Assembly: GCF_004217215.1 (NCBI RefSeq)
Contig: NZ_SHKP01000007.1
Coordinates: 124,001-188,000 of the forward strand
Direction of reading: 5' to 3'
DNA: 64,000 nt
Source: Rivibacter subsaxonicus
Lineage (GTDB): Bacteria; Pseudomonadota; Gammaproteobacteria; Burkholderiales; Burkholderiaceae_C
The number at the start of each line of letters is the position of its first letter. Position 1 is the stretch's first letter. A model generated the notes under the pieces. It was given only the letters and a program-made list of their open reading frames with translations, did not search any database and was not told where the DNA came from. Below are positions 27,583 through 37,636 of this stretch, in pieces. Made by a program: the position numbers and the translations under genes.

Positions 27583-28650
27583 CTAGACGAGAAGCTTGCG
27601 CAGCGGAGCCGGCAACGCGATCGCGCGTAGCGCCTCGGTGCCGACCCACTGGCCGCCGCCGAGTACGGCCGCCAGCCGCGTGGCGTCCGCGCGGTCGTTC
27701 AGCGGCACCCGTCGCGGATGCAGTGTCCAGTCGAAGTGCGTCAAGACATGGCGCACGACCGGCTGCGGTTCGCAGGCCTGATGCACGCCGAGTGCCGTCA
27801 GCGCATCAAGCAACGCATCCTCGCTGTCGAACAGCGGCAGCGTCCACAAGCCGGCCCACACGCCCTTGGCTGGCCGCTGCTGCAACCAGACCGCGCCGTC
27901 CGGCGCCACCAGCCACAGCCACCACTGCTCGCGCGCGCCGCGCTTGAGCTTCCGGGTCTTCACCGGATAGGCCTCGGGTCGGCCCTCGCCGCGCGCGATG
28001 CAGATCTCGCTCAGCGGGCACAGCAGGCAGTCCGGCTTGCGCGTGCTGCAGACGGTGGCGCCGAGATCCATCAGCCCCTGGGTGTAGGCCGGCATGTCGG
28101 TCGCCGAGGGTGGCAGCAGCGCCTGTGCGCGATCCCATAGTGCGCGCTCGTTGGTGGCACTGGCGAGGTCGTCGCCAAAGCCGAGCGCACGCGTCAGCAC
28201 CCGCTTGACGTTGCCGTCGAGGATCGCGGCGCGCTCATCGAAACAGAAGGCGGCGATGGCAGCGGCGGTCGAGCGGCCGATGCCGGGCAGGGTTTCGAGC
28301 TCGGCGGCGTTGTTGGGAAAGCGTCCGCCGTGGTGGCTCATCACTGCCTGCGCGCAGGCGTGCAGGTTGCGCGCGCGACTGTAGTAGCCGAGGCCGGCCC
28401 AGGCCGACAGCACCTCGTCGAGCGGCGCCGCGGCGAGCGCGGCGATGTCGGGGAAGCGTTCGAGAAAGCGCGCGTAGTAGGCACGGACCGTCGTGACCTG
28501 GGTCTGCTGCAGCATGATCTCCGACAGCCAGACGCGGTAGGGGTCGCGTGTCTGTTGCCAGGGCAACTCGTGCCGCCCGTGCTGGCGTTGCCAGGCGACG
28601 ACGCGAGCCGAGAGTTCGGCCGGGGCACCCGGCCTTCCCAGTTCAGGCAC
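27583..28650 (-). CDS. mutY: Adenine DNA glycosylase MutY
   Basis: A 355-residue glycosylase removing adenine mispaired with 8-oxoguanine. MLQQTQVTTV, LPGIGRSTAAAIAAF (helix-hairpin-helix) and AILDGNVKRVLTR with the catalytic Asp are present. The [4Fe-4S] ligands fit C-X6-C-X2-C-X5-C in CSTRKPDCLLCPLSEIC. A C-terminal NUDIX-like domain (about 235-355) recognises 8-oxoG. I use GTG 28650, which overlaps the stop of the dynamin-like gene by eight bases; a TTG at 28683 is possible. It shares an operon direction with mutM, its GO-system partner. Confidence 0.93.
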   Translation of the reverse strand: MPELGRPGAPAELSARVVAWQRQHGRHELPWQQTRDPYRVWLSEIMLQQTQVTTVRAYYARFLERFPDIAALAAAPLDEVLSAWAGLGYYSRARNLHACAQAVMSHHGGRFPNNAAELETLPGIGRSTAAAIAAFCFDERAAILDGNVKRVLTRALGFGDDLASATNERALWDRAQALLPPSATDMPAYTQGLMDLGATVCSTRKPDCLLCPLSEICIARGEGRPEAYPVKTRKLKRGAREQWWLWLVAPDGAVWLQQRPAKGVWAGLWTLPLFDSEDALLDALTALGVHQACEPQPVVRHVLTHFDWTLHPRRVPLNDRADATRLAAVLGGGQWVGTEALRAIALPAPLRKLLV

Positions 28651-30718
28651 GCAGGGCGCCGACGCTCGGTTCGTCCTCGCCAATCGGCAGGTCGATCAGG
28701 CTCACCGGCGTGGTGTCGGCAAAGCCCTTGTCCATCGCCACCACGGTGCCGGGCCGGGCGTTGGCCTGGGCCTTGGCGGCGGCGACGAGTTCGCCGAGGC
28801 GCCTTTGCTGCAACTGCAGCCGCATGTCCTGCGATTCGAGCTCGGCCAGCCGCGACTCGAGCTCGCCGGCGGCGCCCTGGATGCGCTCGAGCGCCTCGCG
28901 CCGGCGCTTGAAGCCGCGCCGGCGGTCGCGCAGCTGCGAGTCGATCTGGGCCGAGGCGGTCTTGTTCCACAACTCGAGTTCCCCGGCGGCGCTCTCGAAG
29001 ACCACGCGCAGGCGCGAGATCAGCATGCGCCGGAACTGCTCGAACTGGCGCAGCTGCGTGAGCTTGAGCGCCTGGCCGAGGCCGAGGTACTGCACGTAGT
29101 TGCGCTCGATCAGGTCGAGGTCGCGCATGAAGCGCGACAGGTCGGCGCCCTTGCTCACCGCGAGGCTGAAGCCGTACTCGGCGTTGAGCTTGGCGAACGA
29201 GGCTTCCAGCATCTGGTGGATCTCGTCGCCGCGCACCTGCGCCTGCGCCAGGCGTTCGCGCAGCTGCGCGCAGAGCTTGGCAAAGGCCTTGCGCGAGCCG
29301 ATCTGCAGCACGGTGCTGCGCATCACCTCCTCGAAGCCGTCGATGTCGGCACGCAGGCGGTCCGAGCCGAGGTCGAGCAGCGCGTCCTTGAGCATGCGCG
29401 AGTGCACCGCGCGCATCGCCTGCAGGCGGGCGATGCACTGCTCGAACTCGCTGGTCTCGGCCTCGATGCGGTTGAGCATCAGGCGCACCTTGGCGCTGTT
29501 CTTGCCACGCAGGCCGCGCAACTCGAGCAACTGCTCGGAGAGCTGGCGCCGACGGTCGGTGAGGCGCCGCTGAACCTGCGCGTTGATCTCGCCAAAGCCC
29601 TCGGTGCCCTGGTGTGCCAGCAGCTCGCGGCGCGCCGGCAGCAACTGCTCGGCGAGTGCGTGCTCCAGCACCGGCAGGCGGCTTCGTTCGAGCCCGGCGG
29701 CATCGCCCTCGACGCGCGCGGCCAGGGCCTGGCGCGCCGAGACCGGGTAGACCGCATGGATCGGCAGTTCGAGCGTGCGCGCGACGTCCTCGCACTGGCG
29801 CAGGATCTGCGCCTCGTTGACCTCGGGCGGGCTGAGCGGGTCGGCCAGCGCGTCGATCTTGTTGAGCGCCACGAAGCGTGCGATGCCGGCGCCGTCGAGG
29901 TGGTCGCGCCAGATCGCGAGGTCGGAGCGCGTGACGCCGGTGTCGGCGCCGAGCACGAAGAGCGTGGCGTGGGCGCTCGGCAGCAGGCCGAGCGTGAGCT
30001 CGGGTTCGGCGCCGATCGCGTTGAGCCCCGGTGTGTCGATCACGACCAGTCCGCGCTTGAGCAGCGGATGCGGCAGGTTGATCAGCGCGTGGCGCCAGGC
30101 CGGCACCTCGACGCGGCCGTCGGCGGCGCGTTGCGGGTTGTCGTCGGGACGATCGTCGTCCCAGAAGCCGAGCGCCTGCGCCTCGTCGAGCGTGACGTAG
30201 CGGGTGCGCGTGACCTCCTGCATCGCCTCGGCCAGGCCGTCGGCATTGCTCGGATCGAGCGGCAGGCGGGTCCAGGCGCGCGGCTGGGTGCGCAACTCGC
30301 CGAGCGTGCTCTTGCCCAGCCGCGTCTCGACCGGCAGCAACGCCAGACTCGGCGGTTCCTCGGCGTCCCAGGCCAGCTCGACCGGGCACATCGTGGTGCG
30401 GCCGGCCGCGGCCGGCAGGATGCGGCGGCCGCTGTCGGCAAAGAAGATCGCGTTGATCAGTTCGGACTTGCCGCGCGAGAACTCGGCGACGAAGGCGACC
30501 ACCAGCTTGTCGTCGGAAAAGCGGGCGCGCAGCGACTCGAGCTGGTCGGCGATCGGGCCGTCGAGCAGGTCGTGCTCGCGCAGGAAGCGGGCCACCTCGC
30601 GCACGCGCGACTCGAGGCTGGAGCGCCAGCCGCCGAGGGCGTCGAAGCTGCGGGCAAACGAGGCGGTCATGGTGTGCGCGAGGCCGGCGCGGGCCGGGGA
30701 ATCAGGTTCATCGGTCAT
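28643..30718 (-). CDS. Dynamin-like large GTPase
   Basis: A 691-residue protein. The GTPase domain has G1 VAEFSRGKSELINAIF (Lys84, Ser85), switch TTMCPVEL, G3 VVIDTPGLNAIG and G4 ALNKIDAL. The remainder is helical with long coiled-coil stretches, as in bacterial dynamin-like proteins that bind membranes. The family is best known from membrane surveillance or remodelling, but the role of this member is unknown. It is sandwiched between mutM (93 bases upstream) and mutY (eight-base overlap), a curious link with DNA repair that may be only positional. Confidence 0.85.
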   Translation of the reverse strand: MTDEPDSPARAGLAHTMTASFARSFDALGGWRSSLESRVREVARFLREHDLLDGPIADQLESLRARFSDDKLVVAFVAEFSRGKSELINAIFFADSGRRILPAAAGRTTMCPVELAWDAEEPPSLALLPVETRLGKSTLGELRTQPRAWTRLPLDPSNADGLAEAMQEVTRTRYVTLDEAQALGFWDDDRPDDNPQRAADGRVEVPAWRHALINLPHPLLKRGLVVIDTPGLNAIGAEPELTLGLLPSAHATLFVLGADTGVTRSDLAIWRDHLDGAGIARFVALNKIDALADPLSPPEVNEAQILRQCEDVARTLELPIHAVYPVSARQALAARVEGDAAGLERSRLPVLEHALAEQLLPARRELLAHQGTEGFGEINAQVQRRLTDRRRQLSEQLLELRGLRGKNSAKVRLMLNRIEAETSEFEQCIARLQAMRAVHSRMLKDALLDLGSDRLRADIDGFEEVMRSTVLQIGSRKAFAKLCAQLRERLAQAQVRGDEIHQMLEASFAKLNAEYGFSLAVSKGADLSRFMRDLDLIERNYVQYLGLGQALKLTQLRQFEQFRRMLISRLRVVFESAAGELELWNKTASAQIDSQLRDRRRGFKRRREALERIQGAAGELESRLAELESQDMRLQLQQRRLGELVAAAKAQANARPGTVVAMDKGFADTTPVSLIDLPIGEDEPSVGALRA

Positions 30719-30811
30719 CGTAGCCCAGCGCGTCGCGCGCGAGCGCTCGCTAGAGGCGCGGGGCGCACCGACTGTGGGTTGGGCGTGACAGGTTGCCCAC
30801 CGTGCGGACTC

Positions 30812-31657
30812 TCAACGGTGCTGGCATCGTGAGCAGAAGTAAGTGGCACGCTGGCCTTGCAGCAAACGCTTCACCGTGCCCGGGCAGCGCCGGCATGCTT
30901 CGCCGGCCCGGCCGTAGACCTTGGCCTCGAGTTGGAAGGCGCCGTCCATGCCATGCGCGTCGCGAAAGTCGCGCAGCGTGCTGCCGCCGAGCGCGAGCGC
31001 GCGCGCCAGCACGCTTCGGATCGCGCCGGCCAGCCGTTCGCAGCGCGCCAGGCTCAGGCGTCGGGCCGGCGCGCGCGGGTCGATCGCGGCGGCGAACAGC
31101 GCCTCGCTGGCGTAGATGTTGCCGACGCCGACCACCACGTCGCCGGCCAGCAGCACGGTCTTGATCGGCGCGCTGCGGCGCTGGAGTTGCGCGTGCAGGA
31201 AGCGGCCGTCGAAGCCGGCGTCGAAGGGCTCGATGCCGAGCGTGGCCAGCAGCTTGCCGGCGGCGCCCTCATGCATCGACGGCGACCACAGCACGGCACC
31301 GAAGCGACGCGGGTCCGACAGGCGCAGCAGGCCGCGGTCGGTGTCGAGTTCGAAGTGGTCCCAGGGTCCGGGTGGTGGCGCCGGCAGCGGGCGCCAGGCC
31401 AGCGAGCCCGACATGCCCAGGTGCATCAGCAGTCCGTCGTGGGCCTGCGCCGCGCCGCCGGCGGCGGGCGAGAGCGAGAACCAGAGGTACTTGCCGCGCC
31501 GGCTGACATCGGTGATCGCGCGCCCGACCAGCGCCTGTGGCTCGCAACCGAGCGGCCAGCGCAGCGGCTTGCCGAGGCGCACGCCGCGGATGCGCGCGCC
31601 GCGGCTGCGTTCGACCAGACTCAGGCGCGTGACTTCGACCTCGGGCAGTTCGGGCAT
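30812..31657 (-). CDS. mutM: Formamidopyrimidine-DNA glycosylase
   Basis: A 281-residue bifunctional glycosylase/AP lyase excising 8-oxoguanine. The mature protein must begin PELPEVEV, with Pro as nucleophile, which fixes the start at ATG 31657. [10 protein letters not shown] and [11 protein letters not shown] are conserved, and the C-terminal zinc finger is CRRCPG...YFCSRCQ. GATAAT lies seven bases before this ATG and there is no Shine-Dalgarno site, so the start codon fixed by biochemistry independently supports a leaderless mRNA. Confidence 0.95.
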   Translation of the reverse strand: MPELPEVEVTRLSLVERSRGARIRGVRLGKPLRWPLGCEPQALVGRAITDVSRRGKYLWFSLSPAAGGAAQAHDGLLMHLGMSGSLAWRPLPAPPPGPWDHFELDTDRGLLRLSDPRRFGAVLWSPSMHEGAAGKLLATLGIEPFDAGFDGRFLHAQLQRRSAPIKTVLLAGDVVVGVGNIYASEALFAAAIDPRAPARRLSLARCERLAGAIRSVLARALALGGSTLRDFRDAHGMDGAFQLEAKVYGRAGEACRRCPGTVKRLLQGQRATYFCSRCQHR

Positions 31658-31721
31658 CAAGGTCATTATCGAGCGCTGCATAGAATGGACCTGACCACGC
31701 CTTGTCCGATCTGGAGCCCCG

Positions 31722-33521
31722 ATGCCGCTGTCGCGCCCGTTGATGTTGATGCTGCTGGCCGCCGGCCTTTTGTACGGCGCCGCAGCGGTCGCGCAGACGC
31801 GGGCCGAGGCACCGGCCGCGCCGGTGCCGCCGCCGGTCGACAACTCGCGCATCGACGCACCGCTGTTCTACGAGCTGCTGATCGGTGAGATGGAGCTGCG
31901 CGACGGCGACGGCGGCACCGCCTACGAGATCTACCTCGACGCCGCACGCCGGCTGCGCGACGAGAACCTGTTCCAGCGCGCCACCGATATCGCGATCCAG
32001 GCGCGCGCCGGCGAGCAGGCGCTTGCCGCGGCGCGGGCCTGGTCGCAGACGCTGCCCAAGTCGCTCGACGCTGGTCGCTACGAGGTGCAGATCCTCGCCG
32101 GCATGGGGCGAGTGCGGGAGGCGGTCGAGCCGCTCAAGCGTGTGATCTCGCTGGTGCCGCCGGCCGACCGGGTCGGCGCGATCGCCGCGCTGCCGCGCTA
32201 CTTCGCGCGCAACACGGACGCCAAGGAATCGCTGGCCGTGGTCGAGCAGGTGCTGCAGCCCTACACCTCCGGGCGGATCGCCGACGAGCCGGCCTCGACG
32301 GTGGCGGCCTGGGCGGCGCTCGGCCGCATGCGTCTGGCCGCCGGCGACGCGGCCGGCTCGCTCGATGCCTTGCAGCGGGCCCAGGCGCTCGACCCGCGCT
32401 CCGAATCGGCGGCGGTGCTGGCGGTCGAACTGATGCCCAAGGAGCCGCGCGCCGAGGACGCGATCAAGCGCTTCCTGGCCGCGGAACCACCTGCCACGGC
32501 GGCGGTTCGGCAGGCGCTGCGCCTCATGTATGCGCGTGCGCTCGCCGGCCAGCAGCGCTACGCCGATGCGGTGCCGCTGCTGGAGCAGATCACGCGCGAG
32601 ACCCCGGAGCTGGCCGATGCCTGGCTTGCGCTCGGCGCGCTGCGGCTCGAGCTCAAGCAGCCGCAGGCCGCGGAGCTGGCGCTGAAGACCTACCTCGAGC
32701 GCATCGACGCCACCGGCAATACCGACGAGGAAGCCGAGGACGGCGCGACACCGACGCAGCGGCGTGCCCAAGCCTACCTGCTACTGGCCCAGGCGGCCGA
32801 GCAGCGGCGCGATTTCGCGGCCGCCGACGCCTGGCTGTCGCGCGTCGAGGACCCCGACCAACTGGCGGTGCAGGCGCGCCGCGCCTCGCTGCTGGCGCGC
32901 CAGGGCAAGCTCGAGCAGGCGCGCGCTCTGCTGCGCCAGATTCCCGAGCGCTCGCCCGAGGTGGCGCGCGCCAAGCTGCTGGCCGAGACCCAGCTGCTGC
33001 GCGAGGCGCAACAGTGGACGGCCGCGCGCGAGGTGCTGGTGCAGGCCAACGCGAAGTTTCCCGACGACGTCGACCTGCTGTACGAGCAGGCGATGCTCGA
33101 CGAGAAGCTCGGCCGGGTCGACGAGATGGAGGTTCTGCTGCGGCGCGTGATCGCGCTCAAGCCGAGCTACCACCATGCCTACAACGCGCTCGGCTACTCG
33201 CTGGCCGATCGCAATCTGCGGCTGCCGGAGGCGCGCGAGCTGATCCGCAAGGCGCTCGAGCTGGCGCCGGGCGACCCCTTCCTGGTCGACAGCCTCGGCT
33301 GGGTCGAGTACCGGATGGGCAATCGCGACGAGGCGATCAAGTGGCTGCGCCAGGCCTTCCAGGCGCGGCCCGACCCCGAGATCGCGGCCCACCTCGGCGA
33401 GGTGCTGTGGGTGGCCGGCCAGCGCGACGAAGCACGGCGCGTGCTGCGCGAGGCGCGCAACCGCGATGCCGCCAACGAGGTCCTCAAGGAAACGCTGGCG
33501 CGCCTGAAGGTCGACCTGTGA
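31722..33521 (+). CDS. Exported TPR-repeat protein
   Basis: A 599-residue protein with a signal peptide (hydrophobic core about residues 7-22, cleavage after AVAQ or nearby) and tetratricopeptide repeats through most of its length. The best repeats are near the C-terminus: [40 protein letters not shown] and [23 protein letters not shown] precedes ATG 31722. It overlaps lolB by GTGA. TPR proteins in this spot upstream of lolB are common in betaproteobacteria; an envelope assembly role is inference. Confidence 0.85.
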   Translation: MPLSRPLMLMLLAAGLLYGAAAVAQTRAEAPAAPVPPPVDNSRIDAPLFYELLIGEMELRDGDGGTAYEIYLDAARRLRDENLFQRATDIAIQARAGEQALAAARAWSQTLPKSLDAGRYEVQILAGMGRVREAVEPLKRVISLVPPADRVGAIAALPRYFARNTDAKESLAVVEQVLQPYTSGRIADEPASTVAAWAALGRMRLAAGDAAGSLDALQRAQALDPRSESAAVLAVELMPKEPRAEDAIKRFLAAEPPATAAVRQALRLMYARALAGQQRYADAVPLLEQITRETPELADAWLALGALRLELKQPQAAELALKTYLERIDATGNTDEEAEDGATPTQRRAQAYLLLAQAAEQRRDFAAADAWLSRVEDPDQLAVQARRASLLARQGKLEQARALLRQIPERSPEVARAKLLAETQLLREAQQWTAAREVLVQANAKFPDDVDLLYEQAMLDEKLGRVDEMEVLLRRVIALKPSYHHAYNALGYSLADRNLRLPEARELIRKALELAPGDPFLVDSLGWVEYRMGNRDEAIKWLRQAFQARPDPEIAAHLGEVLWVAGQRDEARRVLREARNRDAANEVLKETLARLKVDL

Positions 33522-34057
33522 AGCTGCCGTGGCGCCCGGTCGCGATCCTGCTCGCGGCGGCGCTGGCCGGCTGCGCGACGCCACCTCCCGAGCCGGTGCA
33601 GCAGCAGAGCCTGAGTGGCCGCCTGAGCCTGCGGGTCGAGCGGCCGGGCGAAGCGCCGCGCAGCATGGCCGCCAACTTCGAACTCGAGGGCGATGCGCAA
33701 CGCGGCCGTCTGCTGCTCGACACGCCGATCGGCACCCGCGTCGCCGAGGCGCGCTGGGCGCCGGACGGCGCCTGGCTCAAGAGCGAACGCGGGACCGAGT
33801 CCTTCGCCGACCTGGACGCGCTGGCGACCGGCACCCTGGGCGAGCCGGTACCGCTGGCGGCGCTGCCCGACTGGTTGCGCGGCCGCCCCTGGGCTGGCGC
33901 GCCGGTGGCGACGGGCGCGACCGAAAGCCTTTTCGTGCAGCGCCACGGCCAGCAGGACTGGCAGGTCTCGCTGCTCGAACGCGCGGCCGGCTGGGTGCTG
34001 ATCACGCGTGTCCCGCCGCCGGCGGTGAGCCTGCGCATCAAGCTCGACGAGCACTGA
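33518..34057 (+). CDS. lolB: Outer-membrane lipoprotein receptor LolB
   Basis: A 179-residue lipoprotein accepting lipoproteins from LolA and inserting them in the outer membrane. The lipobox is AALAGCATPP with Cys19. SGRLSLRVERPGEAPRSMAANFEL and LLLDTPIGTRVAEARW match the LolB beta half-barrel. GTG 33518 overlaps the TPR gene stop (GTGA). The order lolB-ispE-tRNA-Gln-prs is conserved in betaproteobacteria and supports the call despite the low sequence conservation of the family. Confidence 0.88.
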   Translation: MKLPWRPVAILLAAALAGCATPPPEPVQQQSLSGRLSLRVERPGEAPRSMAANFELEGDAQRGRLLLDTPIGTRVAEARWAPDGAWLKSERGTESFADLDALATGTLGEPVPLAALPDWLRGRPWAGAPVATGATESLFVQRHGQQDWQVSLLERAAGWVLITRVPPPAVSLRIKLDEH

Positions 34058-34068
34058 GCCGATCGCAG

Positions 34069-34971
34069 ATGGCCATCCTGTCCCTGACCGAACTGCCGGC
34101 GCCGGCCAAGCTGAACCTGTTCCTGCACGTGGTCGGCCGGCGCGAGGACGGCTACCACCTGCTGCAGTCGGTCTTCGCGCTGATCGACTGGTGCGACACG
34201 CTGCACCTCGAGCGCCGCAGCGACGGGCGGCTGGCACGGCACGACCTCGGCCCCGCACTGCCGGCCGATGACCTGTGCCTGCGCGCCGCGCGCGCCTTGC
34301 AGCAGGCCAGCGGCAGCGCCCTCGGCGCCGACATCTCGATCGACAAGCGCGTGCCCTGGGGCGCCGGGCTCGGCGGCGGCAGTTCCGATGCCGCCACCGT
34401 GCTGCTGGCGCTGAACCGCCTGTGGGACCTGCACTGGCCGCGTGCGCGCCTGGCGGCGCTGGCGTTGACGCTTGGCGCCGACGTGCCGTTCTTCGTGGGC
34501 GGGCATAACGCTTGGGTCGAGGGTGTCGGCGAGCAGTTGACGCCGATCGAACTGCCGCCGCTGCGCTTTGCAGTCCTTAAACCGGCCGTCGCGATCCCCA
34601 CCCAGGCGATTTTCGGCAGCTCACTCTTGGCCCGCGACACGCCGCGTGCTAAACTCGCGGTCTTTCTTGCAAGCCTCAGGATTCCCGGAAACGGGGAGCT
34701 TGCAGGGTTCGGTCGGAACGATCTGCAGCCGCCAGCGATGGCGCACAGCGGAGAGGTCGGCCAGGCCCTGGAGCTGCTGAAGGCCCGCTACGGCAACAGC
34801 CGCATGTCGGGCTCGGGCAGCGCGGTGTTTGCGGAAACCGGCGTCGGCGATTCATTCGACCAGGCGCCGCCGGAGGCGAGTGACATCGGTCGTGAGCTGC
34901 CGGCGGGCTGGGTGTTTCGCCTGTGCCGGGGCCTGGAGCGGCATCCGCTGGCCGACTGGCTCGATCCCTGA
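34069..34971 (+). CDS. ispE: 4-diphosphocytidyl-2-C-methyl-D-erythritol kinase
   Basis: A 300-residue GHMP kinase of the MEP isoprenoid pathway. PAPAKLNLFLHVVGRREDGYH is the substrate-binding start, PWGAGLGGGSSDAATVLLAL the ATP-binding glycine loop, and NSRMSGSGSAVFAE the third GHMP motif. ATG 34069 is 11 bases after lolB. A promoter-like sequence for the downstream tRNA-prs region lies inside its coding part (34627-34655). Confidence 0.95.
   Translation: MAILSLTELPAPAKLNLFLHVVGRREDGYHLLQSVFALIDWCDTLHLERRSDGRLARHDLGPALPADDLCLRAARALQQASGSALGADISIDKRVPWGAGLGGGSSDAATVLLALNRLWDLHWPRARLAALALTLGADVPFFVGGHNAWVEGVGEQLTPIELPPLRFAVLKPAVAIPTQAIFGSSLLARDTPRAKLAVFLASLRIPGNGELAGFGRNDLQPPAMAHSGEVGQALELLKARYGNSRMSGSGSAVFAETGVGDSFDQAPPEASDIGRELPAGWVFRLCRGLERHPLADWLDP
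34627..34655 (+). promoter_or_regulatory. Candidate promoter inside ispE
   Basis: TTGGCC (34627-34632), 17 bases, then TAAACT (34650-34655). It could drive tRNA-Gln and prs from within ispE. The distance to the tRNA (about 390 bases) is long, so this is a moderate guess. Confidence 0.3.
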
Positions 34972-35047
34972 TCGAGTTCGTCACCGCGCAGAAGCCGCCC
35001 CGAGCCGGCGACAGTTTTTGGGTGAGCGCGCAAGCGCTGACCTGTGT

Positions 35048-35123
35048 AGGGGGTTCGCCAAGTTGGTAAGGCATCGGATTTTGATTCCGACATGCGGGGG
35101 TTCGAGTCCCTCACCCCCTGCCA
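35048..35123 (+). tRNA. tRNA-Gln (anticodon TTG)
   Basis: A 76-base cloverleaf including encoded CCA. The acceptor arms AGGGGGT (35048-35054) and ACCCCCT (35113-35119) pair fully, with discriminator G120 typical for Gln. The anticodon stem TCGGA/TCCGA encloses the loop TTTTGAT with anticodon TTG at 35081-35083. The T arm contains GGTTCGAGTCC. It sits between ispE and prs, its usual place in betaproteobacteria. Confidence 0.96.
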
Positions 35124-35160
35124 AATCTTTGGTCTCAGCGTTGATTGAGTAGATTTCGCG

Positions 35161-35180
35161 CGGCGCCCCGAGGGGCGCCG
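35161..35180 (+). terminator. Hairpin between tRNA-Gln and prs
   Basis: CGGCGCCCC (35161-35169) and GGGGCGCCG (35172-35180) are perfect 9-base arms with two bases between them, so the folded loop uses a few terminal pairs. Only scattered U residues follow. It may separate tRNA processing from the prs mRNA or attenuate read-through. Confidence 0.4.
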
Positions 35181-35231
35181 TGTCGTTGCAGCGGGTGTCC
35201 CGCGCGGCGCGGCGACGCGCTCGGCGGCGGA

Positions 35232-35251
35232 GCGCCTTCCGCGAAAGGCGC
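35232..35251 (+). promoter_or_regulatory. Hairpin masking the prs ribosome binding site
   Basis: GCGCCTT (35232-35238), loop CCGCGA and AAGGCGC (35245-35251) form a 7 bp stem. The 3-prime arm contains the best Shine-Dalgarno candidate AAAGG, which lies about six bases before ATG 35255. Translation of prs could therefore depend on opening this stem. Confidence 0.4.
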
Positions 35252-35254
35252 GCC

Positions 35255-36217
35255 ATGCTCTCGTCCACCGTCCTGTTTACCGGCAACGCGAATCCCGCCC
35301 TCGCGCAGGAGATCGCCAACCATCTCGGCATCTCGCTCGGCCGCGCCCAGGTGGGTCGCTTCTCCGATGGCGAGGTGACGGTCGAGATCCAGCAGAACGT
35401 TCGTGCGCGCGACGTCTTCGTCGTGCAGCCGACCGGTGCGCCGACGAACGAGAACCTGATGGAGCTCTTCATCATGGTCGATGCGCTCAAGCGGGCTTCC
35501 GCCGGCCGCATCACCGCGGTGATTCCGTACTTCGGCTATGCGCGCCAGGATCGCCGTCCGCGCTCGACGCGGGTGCCGATCTCGGCCAAGGTGGTCGCCA
35601 ACATGCTCGAGGCGGTTGGCGTCAATCGCCTGCTGACCATGGACCTGCATGCCGACCAGATCCAGGGCTTCTTCGACATTCCGGTCGACAACATCTACGC
35701 CTCGCCGGTGCTGCTGGCCGACCTCAAAAGCAAGAACTACGAAAACCTGATCGTGGTTTCGCCCGACGTCGGTGGCGTGGTGCGGGCCCGCGCGCTGGCC
35801 AAGCAGCTTGACTGCGACCTGGCGATCATCGACAAGCGGCGTCCGGCTGCCAACGTCTCCGAAGTGATGCACGTCATCGGCGAGATCGACGGCCGCAACT
35901 GCGTGATCATGGACGACATGATCGACACCGCCGGCACCCTGGTGAAGGCGGCCGACGTGCTCAAGGAGCGCGGCGCCAAGAGCGTCTACGCCTACTGCAC
36001 GCACCCGATCTTCTCCGGCCCGGCAATCGAGCGCATCAAGGCCTCGTCGCTCGACGAAGTGGTGATCACCAACACGATTCCGCTGGGCGCCGAGGGCAAG
36101 ACCACGCCCAAGATTCGCCAGCTCAGCGTGGCCTTCCTGTTCGCCGAGACCATCCGCCGCATCTCGGACGGCGAGTCGGTCACTTCCCTCTTCTCGGAAC
36201 AGAACAACAACTTCTGA
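35255..36217 (+). CDS. prs: Ribose-phosphate pyrophosphokinase
   Basis: A 320-residue PRPP synthetase, supplying nucleotides, His, Trp and [22 protein letters not shown], the flexible loop [21 protein letters not shown] and the PRPP motif [15 protein letters not shown] are clear; [20 protein letters not shown] is the class I signature. ATG 35255 gives the canonical start; the open frame continues upstream through a hairpin region and lacks a better start. It is followed by a hairpin and rplY. Confidence 0.96.
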   Translation: MLSSTVLFTGNANPALAQEIANHLGISLGRAQVGRFSDGEVTVEIQQNVRARDVFVVQPTGAPTNENLMELFIMVDALKRASAGRITAVIPYFGYARQDRRPRSTRVPISAKVVANMLEAVGVNRLLTMDLHADQIQGFFDIPVDNIYASPVLLADLKSKNYENLIVVSPDVGGVVRARALAKQLDCDLAIIDKRRPAANVSEVMHVIGEIDGRNCVIMDDMIDTAGTLVKAADVLKERGAKSVYAYCTHPIFSGPAIERIKASSLDEVVITNTIPLGAEGKTTPKIRQLSVAFLFAETIRRISDGESVTSLFSEQNNNF

Positions 36218-36227
36218 TCCGCGCAGC

Positions 36228-36250
36228 CCCGCCGGCACGGTGTCGGCGGG
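36228..36250 (+). terminator. Hairpin downstream of prs
   Basis: CCCGCCG (36228-36234), nine bases, CGGCGGG (36244-36250), followed by TT only. It starts 11 bases after the prs stop and probably causes partial termination before rplY. Confidence 0.4.
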
Positions 36251-36299
36251 TTCACCCGGAAAGCCTGGTCGCGGGCCTTCCAACTTTTGGAGATTCAAC

Positions 36300-36926
36300 A
36301 TGAAATTCGTCGCCTACACGCGCGAACTGCAGGGGACCGGAGCGAGCCGCCGCCTGCGCATCTCGGGCAAGGTGCCCGGCATCGTCTTCGGCGCCAAGGA
36401 GCCGCAGATGATCGAGATCGATCACAACGCGCTGTTCCATGCGCTCAAGAAGGAATCCTTCCATTCGTCGATCCTGGACATGGAACTGGCCGGTGCGGTC
36501 GAGCAGGTCATCCTGCGCGACGTGCAGATGCACCCCTTCAAGCAACTCGTGCTACACGTGGACTTCCAGCGCGTCGACGCCACCACCAGGATCCGCAAGA
36601 AGGTGCCGCTGCACTTCGTCGGCGAAGAGAACTCGCAGGCGGTCAAGCTCGACGGTTGCCTGATCAACCACGTGATCACCGAGCTCGAGATCGAGTGCCT
36701 GGCGCAGAAGCTGCCCGAGTTCCTGAACGTGGACGTGTCGGGTCTGGCCAAGGGCCAGTCGCTGCATGTCGACGACCTCCAGCTCGGCGCCGGCGTCAAG
36801 GTCGTGCTGCACGGCAAGAAGAACCCGGTCGTCGCCACGGTCGTGGCGCCGGTGGTCGAAGAGGTGGTCGTGGCCGCCCCGGCGCCCGCCGCTGCCGCCC
36901 CGGCCAAGGGCAAGGGCAAGAAGTAA
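36300..36926 (+). CDS. rplY: 50S ribosomal protein L25 (Ctc/TL5 form)
   Basis: A 208-residue long-form L25 that binds 5S rRNA. The N-terminal domain (1-95) begins [20 protein letters not shown]; the C-terminal TL5 domain (about 100-185) contains [12 protein letters not shown]; the tail is rich in Val, Ala and Lys and ends KGKGKK. GGAG lies eight bases before ATG 36300. It lies between prs and pth, as in many bacteria, and is followed by a strong terminator. Confidence 0.95.
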   Translation: MKFVAYTRELQGTGASRRLRISGKVPGIVFGAKEPQMIEIDHNALFHALKKESFHSSILDMELAGAVEQVILRDVQMHPFKQLVLHVDFQRVDATTRIRKKVPLHFVGEENSQAVKLDGCLINHVITELEIECLAQKLPEFLNVDVSGLAKGQSLHVDDLQLGAGVKVVLHGKKNPVVATVVAPVVEEVVVAAPAPAAAAPAKGKGKK

Positions 36927-36946
36927 TCGCTTCGCGCCTCGCCAAG

Positions 36947-36972
36947 AAGCCCCGGTTCGCCGGGGCTTTTTT
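36947..36972 (+). terminator. Rho-independent terminator of rplY
   Basis: AAGCCCCGG, loop TTCG and CCGGGGCTT give a 9 bp stem followed by six T (36967-36972). This is a classical intrinsic terminator 20 bases after the rplY stop. Confidence 0.92.
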
Positions 36973-37001
36973 GTTGGCGGACCGTCTGGATAATCGCGCT
37001 C

Positions 37002-37636
37002 ATGATTCGATTGTTCGTAGGCCTCGGCAACCCCGGCCCCGAGTACGAGGCCACCCGCCACAACGCGGGCTTCTGGTGGCTCGACGATGTGGCGCGCGAG
37101 TTCAAGACCTCGCTGCTGCCCGAGCGCAGCTACTTCGGCCTCGCCGCGCGCGTGAGCCGGCCGCTGCCGGGCATCGACGGCCCGGTCTGGCTGCTGGCGC
37201 CGCAGACCTACATGAATCTCTCCGGCAAGTCGGTCGCGGCGCTGGTGCGCTTCTTCAAGATTGCGCCGAACGAGGTGCTCGTGGCGCACGACGAGCTCGA
37301 CCTGCCGCCGGGCGAACTCAAGCTCAAGCAGGGTGGCGGTCACGCCGGCCACAACGGGCTGCGCGATATCCATGCCCAGCTCGGCAGCGCCGACTATTGG
37401 CGGCTGCGCATCGGCATCGGCCATCCGGGCGTCAAGACCGAGGTCGCGAACTACGTGCTCGGCAAGCCGAGTCCCACCCACCGCGAGGCCATCGAGGCCA
37501 GCCTCGTGCGCTCGCTGGCGGCGCTGCCGCATCTGCTGTCCGGCGACATGACCAAGGCGACGCAGTTGCTGCACACCAGCAAGCCGCCGCGCCCCAAGCC
37601 GCCGCGGCCGCCGGCGCTGGTCGAGGACGTGCTGCC

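Noticed and set aside
28651-28683. TTG start of mutY at 28683
   Set aside because: Rare codon, deeper overlap with the upstream gene and no binding site; GTG 28650 is more plausible, though not certain.
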